From Clostridia bacterium (GTDB taxonomy: Bacteria; Bacillota; DSM-521; Neomoorellales; Neomoorellaceae), in the NCBI GenBank assembly GCA_012727745.1, contig JAAYGJ010000232.1, forward strand, positions 1-5,598: a DNA stretch of 5,598 bases. The letters are read 5' to 3'. The notes beneath the pieces are model-generated. The model ran no database searches, was not told where the DNA came from, and saw only the letters and a list, made by a program, of their open reading frames with translations. Shown here piece after piece: positions 1 to 4,620 of this stretch (positions are counted from its first letter, which is position 1; each line of letters begins with the position of its first letter). The position numbers and the translations under genes were made by a program.

Positions 1-212
1 ATATAGAAGACTATCAGCCTATCGTATACAATTCTTTATTACTTTTTGGCGGTTGGGGGATTCGTATGAATTTCAGGGGGGATATAGCTTATAACATCGG
101 TGGAAACCAGGGCATAGAGTTGAAATTGAAGCATAAAAAGGTGATAATAGTTGGTACTAAAAGACCGGAGGAACTAGTCAAGGCACTGGATTCAATCAAA
201 GGGACACGCTAA
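1..212 (+). CDS. 3' end of a PH-domain-like hypothetical protein (partial)
   Basis: An open frame enters from the left edge (first full codon at position 3) and ends at TAA 210-212, giving the last 69 residues of a protein. The visible part contains FGGWGIR, then GDIAYNIGG, then VIIVGTKRPEELVKAL near the end. This pattern (GWGIR, AYN-GG, then an IGT-RPEEL strand and helix) is typical of the C-terminal half of bacterial PH-like domain proteins of unknown function, in which a beta barrel is capped by a last helix. The upstream part, including any membrane segments, is outside the window, so function cannot be assigned. The DUF169 gene follows on the same strand after 50 nt with no terminator seen, so the two may be co-transcribed. 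Family assignment rests on recalled motif patterns only. Confidence 0.7.
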   Translation, partial: IEDYQPIVYNSLLLFGGWGIRMNFRGDIAYNIGGNQGIELKLKHKKVIIVGTKRPEELVKALDSIKGTR

Positions 213-240
213 ATTAACAATTTCCTAGTAGCGGGTTTTC

Positions 241-262
241 AATCTAAGGGGGGTAATCTAAG
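241..262 (+). repeat. Direct repeat AATCTAAG flanking the Shine-Dalgarno of the DUF169 gene
   Basis: AATCTAAG occurs at 241-248 and again at 255-262, immediately before the ATG at 263, and encloses a run of G. The ribosome binding site AAGGGGGGT (246-254) overlaps the first copy and lies 8 nt before the ATG, which supports that start. The repeat may be chance, a small duplication, or a regulator half-site pair. Confidence 0.4.
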
Positions 263-1048
263 ATGGAAAGCAAAATAGCCCGGGCGATTGGGTTAAAGGA
301 TTCACCTATAGCAATTTTCTGGACGGATGCAGGACCAGCAGCGGAAGAACAGTGTCAAAATGCTGCAGAGTGTGTAGGACCAATACTGGTCGCTGCCTCC
401 AAAGGGCGCACTGTCTGCCTGGAGAAAAAGACTATAGGTTGCCCTGGAGGCAGGGCCGGCTTAGGATTTGGCTTCGACGGCACTAGTAAGGACTTTCCCG
501 GCGGCATTGAATATTTTCTCTCTTATGGCTATAAAGAACTGTACAATACGGAGGAGGGGCGCAAAATAGCGGCGGCTATGCCGGCCCTTGCTGAAGGAGA
601 GGGATACTACAAGAGCCCTGAGGTTGTAAAGAAAATCATGCAAAACCAGCCCCGGCTGGAGGTTTCCACCAAATATGTAGTCTTTAAGCCTTTAGATAAG
701 GTAACAATGGCTGAAACCCCGGATGTAGTGGTTTTTCTGGTCTACCCCGATCAACTGTCAGCCCTCCTAGTCCTGGCTAATTATGAGGGAGAGAACGACA
801 ATCACAACGTTATCGCACCAATGGGGTCAGGCTGTAGTACTATCGGGGTTATCCCTTATGCGGAGGGAAATAGCTCTAGCCCCAGAGCGGTTTTGGGTCT
901 TTTCGACATTTCCATCCGGAAACATTTCGATAAAAATGTTCTTTCCTTTGCTATTCCTTTTAAACTGTTTAAGATAATGGAAGGAAATGTAGAAGGCAGT
1001 TTTTTGGGGAAAGAAGAATGGCTGCAGTTATTGAGGCGGAATTCCTAA
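263..1048 (+). CDS. DUF169 family protein
   Basis: This 261-residue protein matches the DUF169 family, which is common in anaerobic bacteria and methanogenic archaea and has no established biochemical role. Recognisable parts are the N-terminal DSPIAIFW strand (14-20), cysteines at 31, 37, 52 and 60 (the last in GCPGGRAGLGFG), FPGGIEYFLSYG (78-89), the VVFLVYPDQLSALL segment (about 156-169) and a C-terminal GSGCSTI motif (C191). The clustered cysteines suggest metal, Fe-S or redox chemistry, but this is inference. There is no signal peptide or membrane segment, so it is probably cytoplasmic. The length is normal for the family and the gene appears intact. The ATG at 263 is well supported by AAGGGGGGT 8 nt upstream. 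It sits 50 nt after the PH-like gene and 22 nt before the next gene, consistent with one operon. Confidence 0.88.
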   Translation: MESKIARAIGLKDSPIAIFWTDAGPAAEEQCQNAAECVGPILVAASKGRTVCLEKKTIGCPGGRAGLGFGFDGTSKDFPGGIEYFLSYGYKELYNTEEGRKIAAAMPALAEGEGYYKSPEVVKKIMQNQPRLEVSTKYVVFKPLDKVTMAETPDVVVFLVYPDQLSALLVLANYEGENDNHNVIAPMGSGCSTIGVIPYAEGNSSSPRAVLGLFDISIRKHFDKNVLSFAIPFKLFKIMEGNVEGSFLGKEEWLQLLRRNS

Positions 1049-1070
1049 ATTATTAGTGGAGGTCAGGGAT

Positions 1071-2081
1071 ATGAAACGAACAATAGTAACTTTGATCGGT
1101 ACGGTAGTTCTATTAAGTGTCTTTACAACTATGGCCTTTGCGGCCCAGGCCGATACCCTTACTATTGAAGTCAATGATAAAGCTATTGAACCAGCGGCTG
1201 TGGTGTGGGAGGGAGAACTTTTCTTGCCGCTGCGTGCTGTTGCCGCGGCGTTGGGGTTTGAGGTAGAGTGGTTTGCCGGAGAACAGGCAGTAAAGGTCAG
1301 CAGCCCTGATAAGACACTACAACTATATCTCCCGGACGGGCGCATAGTGGTCAATGACCACGAGGCTTATTTACCCGGAGGGTACAGGCTTATTGGCGAT
1401 AGGGTCTATTTACGGCAGGATTTTTTTGCTGATAACTTTAGCTTAATAGTCGAGTGGGATAAAGACGGCCGCCTGGTAAGGCTGCAAGGGGTTGAAGAAA
1501 ATCCCATTGTCATCAGTACTAAAAAGGAAGAAGCAGAGACAGAGACTTTGAAACTGACGCTTCAGTATCCAGAACTAAAAGGTTTAGAGAATACCGAAGT
1601 GCAAAATAAATTGAACTCCCTGTTTGCCGAACTGGCAGCAGCGGCCAAAGCCAGGGGATATGAAAATGCGCAGTATCTGGGAGAGGAGCAGCTTAAGCAC
1701 CACATCAAGGCGGAGACCTATTTTAACTATCAAGTGACATATAACCGGAACGGTCTGTTAAGTATTGTCTTTATAGATTACCAGTATGGTGGTGGCGCCC
1801 ACGGAATGACTGTGCAAAGCTCCTATACCTTTGATGTGAAGACAGGGAAAAAATATGAACTCAAAGATTTCTTTGATGATGGCAGTGATTATATCGCCAT
1901 AATAAGCGATGAAGTGAAAAGACAAATAGAGGAGAAGGGATTGATGCTGCTTACTCCCTTTAATGCGATCAGACCTGATCAGGATTTTTATCTATCAAAT
2001 AATGGGTTGGTGGTCTATTTCCAACTGTATGAATATCTTCCTTATGCTTACGGAATCCCGGAATTTATAGTCGAGATATAG
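1071..2081 (+). CDS. Exported copper amine oxidase N-domain protein with RsiV-like (DUF4163/DUF3298) C-terminal region
   Basis: The protein has 336 residues from ATG 1071. That start is preferred over an in-frame GTG at 1056 because a GTGGAGGTC ribosome binding site (about 1057-1065) lies just before it and the protein then begins with a clean signal peptide: KR, a hydrophobic core, and AFA/AQA cleavage near residue 24. Residues about 30-138 form a copper amine oxidase N-terminal (stalk) domain with the hallmark LFLPLRAVAAALGFEVEW (50-67) and a second strand set ending in VEWDKDGRLVRL. Residues about 157-235 resemble DUF4163, with YGGGAHG at 239-245. Residues about 255-333 resemble DUF3298 (DVKTGKKYELKDFF, then DQDFYLSNNGLVVYF and the PYAYGIPEF ending), as in RsiV and PdaC-type extracellular regions. 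There is no NodB deacetylase domain and no anti-sigma transmembrane arrangement. It is probably secreted or wall-associated. The stalk domain is usually a binding module, not an oxidase. Substrate unknown. Confidence 0.87.
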   Translation: MKRTIVTLIGTVVLLSVFTTMAFAAQADTLTIEVNDKAIEPAAVVWEGELFLPLRAVAAALGFEVEWFAGEQAVKVSSPDKTLQLYLPDGRIVVNDHEAYLPGGYRLIGDRVYLRQDFFADNFSLIVEWDKDGRLVRLQGVEENPIVISTKKEEAETETLKLTLQYPELKGLENTEVQNKLNSLFAELAAAAKARGYENAQYLGEEQLKHHIKAETYFNYQVTYNRNGLLSIVFIDYQYGGGAHGMTVQSSYTFDVKTGKKYELKDFFDDGSDYIAIISDEVKRQIEEKGLMLLTPFNAIRPDQDFYLSNNGLVVYFQLYEYLPYAYGIPEFIVEI

Positions 2082-2093
2082 CGGACTGGAAAT

Positions 2094-2149
2094 CTCATCA
2101 TTGGAGCGTCAACGAGAAAACTTTTCTGTACGTATTCTAACCTGATGAG
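2094..2149. repeat. Nested inverted repeats between convergent genes, possible weak bidirectional terminator
   Basis: CTCATCA (2094-2100) and TGATGAG (2143-2149) are perfect 7-bp inverted arms. Between them lies a second perfect palindrome, AGAAAA-C-TTTTCT (2115-2127). The region lies between the convergent stop codons at 2081 (plus) and 2137 (minus) and runs 13 nt into the end of the minus gene. The position suits transcription termination from both sides, but the outer loop is 42 nt, the inner stem is AT-rich, and there is no classical GC stem plus T tract. Confidence 0.3.
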
Positions 2150-2652
2150 TATTTTGGCGGAATATCCAACCACCCTTTGGTCTTTCCGTACTTACAGAGG
2201 TCATTAAATATATCAAATTCTTCCTTAGCAAAATTTATAAACATATCTCTCAAGGGGTCATTTGTTATTATAGACCTGATAGTGCGAGCATGGTTATCTA
2301 AAAAAGCCTGTATACCCGTGAAAATCTGTTTAAACATAAAACGGTCTTCCAGGATTCCAGTGTCAGCAGGTATCCTAACGCTTTTTGGAGGTCTACTTGG
2401 CAAAGGTATATTATAGCGGTTTAGTTCTCTTTCCATCATATTAACTTCTTTTTCTAAAGTTTTAGTTAAACCCCTTTGCAACAAGTATTTAAAGTCCGGG
2501 TCGTGGGCGAAGTTTTGAAATAACTGGGTCATTTCTATTATATCGTATCGTGATGCCAGCATATCCCACAACAAAAATGCTTCTCCACAGTCTAGAGTAG
2601 GTTTTGTAGCTGTTTCTGCCTTGCCGAGATGATAATTGCCGATTTGGACCAT
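2137..2652 (-). CDS. DUF3231 family protein (ferritin-like helical bundle, spore-former associated)
   Basis: This 171-residue protein is predicted to be almost entirely helical. It fits DUF3231, a family found mostly in endospore-forming Firmicutes and related in layout to CotF-like and ferritin-like proteins. The pattern is: TKPTLDCGEAFLLWDML (16-32) entering the first helix; a second helix with FKYLLQRGLTKTLEKEVNMMERELN (54-78, acidic residues E67, E69, E74); the loop NIPLPSRPPK (81-90); then D103-FMFKQIF; a helix with H121 and R123; and the ending KTKGWLDIPPKY (157-168), which matches the usual family close (GWL-IPP-Y). There is one domain here, whereas many homologues carry two. No signal peptide is seen. 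The start is supported by TAGGAGGAA (complement of 2660-2665), 7 nt from the ATG. The role is unknown. A spore-related function is inferred from family distribution only. Confidence 0.8.
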   Translation of the reverse strand: MVQIGNYHLGKAETATKPTLDCGEAFLLWDMLASRYDIIEMTQLFQNFAHDPDFKYLLQRGLTKTLEKEVNMMERELNRYNIPLPSRPPKSVRIPADTGILEDRFMFKQIFTGIQAFLDNHARTIRSIITNDPLRDMFINFAKEEFDIFNDLCKYGKTKGWLDIPPKYSSG

Positions 2653-2704
2653 TAGAGTTCCTCCTAATAGTGTTGTACAGAGTTATTATTTCCGAAAAAT
2701 CTTT

Positions 2705-2713
2705 AGTATAATA
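2705..2713 (-). promoter_or_regulatory. Possible -10 box upstream of the DUF3231 gene
   Basis: The minus strand reads TTATTATACT here, containing TATACT (2705-2710) and overlapping TATTAT (2708-2713), about 50 nt upstream of the DUF3231 start. No good TTGACA-like -35 was found 16-18 nt further upstream (the best match is 3 of 6), and I could not fit a sporulation sigma consensus. The assignment is tentative. Confidence 0.3.
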
Positions 2714-2766
2714 AGCGGATGTTTGATGTTGTTTTTCGTATCAGCGCGTAAATCGCAAGGGAATAA

Positions 2767-2796
2767 TTCAGCCCGGGGTAGTCACAAATGGCTGAA
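2767..2796 (-). terminator. Inverted repeat TTCAGCC/GGCTGAA, possible weak terminator after the 61-residue gene
   Basis: Perfect 7-bp arms TTCAGCC (2767-2773) and GGCTGAA (2790-2796) enclose 16 nt. Read on the minus strand, downstream of the small gene that ends at 2829, the second arm is followed by TTATT. That would suit a weak intrinsic terminator separating the small gene from DUF3231. The large loop and short T run make it uncertain; it could equally be an operator for the DUF3231 gene. Confidence 0.3.
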
Positions 2797-2827
2797 AATA
2801 TCCTAAAATTTATGGCGTTATCTTGGA

Positions 2828-2847
2828 GCTAGTTATTTTTAGCTAGC
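2828..2847. repeat. Near-perfect hairpin over the stop codon of the 61-residue gene
   Basis: GCTAGTTA (2828-2835), TTTT, TAGCTAGC (2840-2847) form an 8-bp stem with one G-T wobble when read on the plus strand, or one C-A mismatch on the minus strand. The TAG stop of the minus-strand gene (2829-2831) lies in one arm. No T tract follows on the minus strand, so it is not a standard terminator. It may stabilise the 3' end of the short mRNA. Confidence 0.4.
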
Positions 2848-3014
2848 GTGTCCATGAATTCCTTCCTATTTATTCCAGGCGATAATTTGAATAGCAACTC
2901 ATTCTGGGCAGGGTCGTAAGATTCAAAAATAGCTCCTAAACTTTCGGCTTCCCTAATCAATTCCTGCCGGCGTGCTTCGGTAACTTGTCTGGATTTAAAC
3001 CTGACTTTAATCAT
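2829..3014 (-). CDS. Small conserved-looking protein of unknown function (61 aa)
   Basis: The frame is open back to 3083, but the ATG at 3014 is chosen because the minus strand has AAAAAAGGAGT (AAGGAG at 3022-3027) exactly 7 nt before it. The 22 residues further upstream are a basic, non-family-like extension with no ribosome binding site. The protein starts MIKVRFKSRQVTEARRQ. It reads as a strand (IKVRF), a charged helix (about 12-26), two short strands (GAIFESYD and NELLFKL, the latter around 38-44), then a final helix (NRKEFMDTLAKN). This beta-alpha-beta-beta-alpha order suggests a small compact domain. It has no cysteines, signal peptide or membrane segment. I do not recognise the family. 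The strong ribosome binding site and coherent amphipathic pattern argue that it is real. It is divergent from the methyltransferase gene and 176 nt upstream of DUF3231 on the same strand. Confidence 0.65.
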   Translation of the reverse strand: MIKVRFKSRQVTEARRQELIREAESLGAIFESYDPAQNELLFKLSPGINRKEFMDTLAKNN

Positions 3015-3071
3015 GCCGATACTCCTTTTTTGCGAACCTAGTCGTAGTTTTAGTAACCAGCAAGGTTTTTT

Positions 3072-3132
3072 ATGCAACCGCAAATAAAAATTTGCCTGTT
3101 ATTCCGATACTGGACTTGCGGTCATTTTGCAT
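3072..3132. repeat. Bipartite long inverted repeat in the intergenic region
   Basis: ATGCAA and CCGCAA lie side by side at 3072-3083. Their complements TTGCGG (3116-3121) and TTGCAT (3127-3132) follow in the correct order, separated by a 5-nt bulge. This gives a 12-bp stem with one asymmetric bulge. A small inner hairpin, CAAAT-AAAA-ATTTG (3081-3094), competes with the inner arm. The element lies in the 292-nt space between the divergent small gene (start 3014) and the methyltransferase (start 3307). It could be a structured leader for either transcript, an operator pair, or a relic of a mobile-element end. Confidence 0.45.
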
Positions 3133-3157
3133 GGGCTGGGTGTGTGGGAAAAGTAAA

Positions 3158-3222
3158 AAAGCACTGGCGGACCTTAAACAAGAATAAGGGGATAGCCTGA
3201 CTTAGTACCCTTGTGGTGCTTT
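3158..3222 (+). ncRNA. Candidate structured RNA or leader upstream of the methyltransferase gene
   Basis: AAAGCAC (3158-3164) and GTGCTTT (3216-3222) form a 7-bp closing stem, and the 3' arm is followed by GGTTTTG. Inside, CCTTA (3172-3176) can pair with TAAGG (3185-3189), while AAGGG (3186-3190) can instead pair with CCCTT (3208-3212). These two pairings share bases and exclude each other. I could not match the element to a riboswitch or other RNA family I know, and no clear promoter was found for it. The rest of 3015-3306 holds no gene I would accept. Confidence 0.3.
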
Positions 3223-3306
3223 GGTTTTGTGTGAGAGGCTATGGCAAGATAATCTTTATTGGGCGTCGCGATAATTGGCCTTACCAAAAAGTGTTGAGGT
3301 GTTAAG

Positions 3307-4410
3307 GTGGATATTAAAAAATATATTAACACGATAATTCAAGGCGAATGCCAGAAAGTATTAGATCAGTTTCCCGAAAATACGTTTGACATGATCTTTG
3401 CCGATCCCCCTTATAATTTGCAACTTGAAAATGAGTTATACCGCCCTAATGAGACAAGGGTAAACGGCGTAGAAGACGATTGGGATGATTTTCCTTCATT
3501 TGAAAGTTATGATCAATTTACTTATGAATGGTTAAAAGCATGTAAGAGGGTCTTAAAAGATACCGGCACGATATGGGTTATAGGCACTTATCATAACATA
3601 TTTAGAGTGGGCAAGATTATGGCTGATTTAGGTTTTTGGACCTTGAATGATATTGTATGGGTAAAAACAAACCCTATGCCCAATTTTCGAGGGGTAAGGT
3701 TTACTAATGCCCATGAAACTTTAATTTGGGCAAAAAAATCTAAGGAACAAAAGAAGTATACTTTTAATTACCAGGCTATGAAAATGCTCAACGAAGGAAA
3801 GCAAATGCGCAGTGATTGGTATATTCCCTTATGTACAGGCAGAGAAAGATGTAAAATTAATGGCGAAAAGGCCCATTCAACGCAAAAGCCAGAAGCATTG
3901 CTATATAGAATAATATTGTCTTCAACAAATGTTGGGGATCTAATATTAGACCCCTTTTTTGGCACAGGTACAACCGGAGCGGTAGCCAAAAAACTTCACC
4001 GCAATTGGATAGGAATAGAAAAAGAAGAATTTTATATAAAAATTGCTACAGAGAGGATAAATAGTATTCAGGCTACTTCGTTTGACAAAGAGTTATTTAC
4101 AATACGATCCAAAAGAGAAGCTCCTAGAATACCATTTGGCAGTTTGATAGAAATGCGGTATGTAACAGTAGGTGAAAAATTATATTCGAAAGATAAAACA
4201 GTTTCAGCTATTGTTTGTAGCGACGGCTCATTAAGAATCGGTGATTATGCCGGCTCGATTCATAAAGCAGCTGCCTTTGCCCAGAATAGAAAAACGTGTA
4301 ATGGCTGGGATTTCTGGTATGTTGAAAGAGAAGGACAGTTAATCTCAATAGATGAATTGCGACAAAGGCTTAGAAAAGAATTTCTAAGCAGGAAGGAAGA
4401 TAGTAATTAA
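3307..4410 (+). CDS. CcrM / M.HinfI-family adenine-N6 DNA methyltransferase, predicted GANTC-specific, solitary
   Basis: This 367-residue beta-class SAM-dependent methyltransferase is full length (CcrM is about 358). Motif order is beta-type: catalytic motif IV DPPY (33-36) in FADPPYNLQL near the N-terminus; WVIGTYHNIFRVG (about 91-102); NPMPNF (122-127); AHETLIWAKK (135-144); the region up to KAHSTQKPEALL (188-199); then SAM-binding motif I LDPFFGTGTTG (214-224). It also has the C-terminal domain characteristic of CcrM and M.HinfI, with SIHKAAAF (317-324) and CNGWDFWYV (331-339), which in CcrM is needed for DNA recognition. The family methylates adenine in GANTC. The start is GTG at 3307, with TTGAGGTG 5 nt before it. 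No restriction endonuclease gene adjoins it, so it behaves as an orphan enzyme here. Sampled lines of the gene are about 28-38% GC, against 53-63% in the downstream gene, suggesting horizontal acquisition. Target specificity is inferred from similarity. Confidence 0.93.
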   Translation: MDIKKYINTIIQGECQKVLDQFPENTFDMIFADPPYNLQLENELYRPNETRVNGVEDDWDDFPSFESYDQFTYEWLKACKRVLKDTGTIWVIGTYHNIFRVGKIMADLGFWTLNDIVWVKTNPMPNFRGVRFTNAHETLIWAKKSKEQKKYTFNYQAMKMLNEGKQMRSDWYIPLCTGRERCKINGEKAHSTQKPEALLYRIILSSTNVGDLILDPFFGTGTTGAVAKKLHRNWIGIEKEEFYIKIATERINSIQATSFDKELFTIRSKREAPRIPFGSLIEMRYVTVGEKLYSKDKTVSAIVCSDGSLRIGDYAGSIHKAAAFAQNRKTCNGWDFWYVEREGQLISIDELRQRLRKEFLSRKEDSN

Positions 4411-4416
4411 GTATTG

Positions 4417-4445
4417 TTTACATTTCCTACAACTAGCGGTATAAT
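4417..4445 (+). promoter_or_regulatory. Sigma-A promoter of the TPP riboswitch transcript
   Basis: TTTACA (4417-4422) and a perfect TATAAT (4440-4445) are separated by exactly 17 nt. They begin 7 nt after the methyltransferase stop codon. Initiation around 4452 would place the TPP aptamer close to the 5' end of the RNA, so the downstream gene has its own promoter, independent of the methyltransferase. Confidence 0.82.
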
Positions 4446-4470
4446 AATTTTACAAATTAATACTGTTTCA

Positions 4471-4549
4471 TTGGGGGTGCCGCAAGGCTGAGAGGTGTGA
4501 CTACACCAACCCTTTGAACCTGCTCTGGGTAATGCCAGCGAAGGGAATT
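4471..4549 (+). promoter_or_regulatory. TPP riboswitch (THI element)
   Basis: This is a complete thiamine pyrophosphate aptamer. Conserved elements in order are GGGGTGCC (4474-4481), GCTGAGA (4487-4493), the P3 hairpin GGTGT-GACT-ACACC (4494-4507), CCCTTTGAACCTG (4510-4522), CTGGGTAATGCCAG (4525-4538) and GCGAAGGGAA (4538-4547). The CTGAGA core and the GGTAATGCCAGCGAAGGGAA end are the near-invariant TPP-binding parts. Weak P1 pairing is visible between TTTCATT before the aptamer and AATTGCAAA after it. The aptamer lies between a sigma-A promoter and an intrinsic terminator, so the expected behaviour is premature termination when TPP is plentiful and read-through into the gene at 4621 when TPP is low. 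Confidence 0.97.
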
Positions 4550-4564
4550 GCAAAAAAAATTTTT

Positions 4565-4592
4565 GAGCACCTGGAGAGGGTGCTTATTTTTT
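4565..4592 (+). terminator. Intrinsic terminator acting as the riboswitch expression platform
   Basis: AGCACC (4566-4571) and GGTGCT (4579-4584) form a 6-bp stem with a 7-nt loop, followed by the T-rich tract TATTTTTT (4585-4592). It lies about 16 nt after the TPP aptamer and 29 nt before the next start codon, as expected for ligand-controlled attenuation. No explicit antiterminator pairing was worked out. Confidence 0.85.
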
Positions 4593-4620
4593 ATCAAACT
4601 GTGAGAGGAGAGAGGAATAT

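Noticed and set aside
1056..1070. GTG start at 1056 for the CuAO-N protein
   Set aside because: The GGAGG belongs to the ATG at 1071, and starting there gives a standard signal peptide. The extension would place acidic residues ahead of it.
3015..3083. N-terminal extension of the 61-residue minus-strand protein to a start at 3083
   Set aside because: There is no ribosome binding site at 3083, while AAGGAG sits at ideal spacing before the ATG at 3014. The extra residues are basic and low in structure.
3016..3111. 8-bp direct repeat CCGATACT at 3016-3023 and 3104-3111
   Set aside because: It is too short and isolated to call an attachment site or insertion duplication; no element lies between the copies.
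3072..3200. Plus-strand 42-codon frame starting ATG 3072 in the intergenic region
   Set aside because: It has only a weak AAGG upstream, overlaps the inverted repeats, has an unusual aromatic and cysteine-rich composition, and matches no family I know.
3158..3222. A known riboswitch upstream of the methyltransferase
   Set aside because: I compared it from memory with purine, SAM, c-di-GMP, fluoride, guanidine and T-box cores; none of their invariant sequences is present.
3240..3280. GATAAT boxes at about 3248-3253 and 3270-3275 as a promoter for the methyltransferase
   Set aside because: No acceptable -35 sequence was found 16-18 nt upstream of either one.
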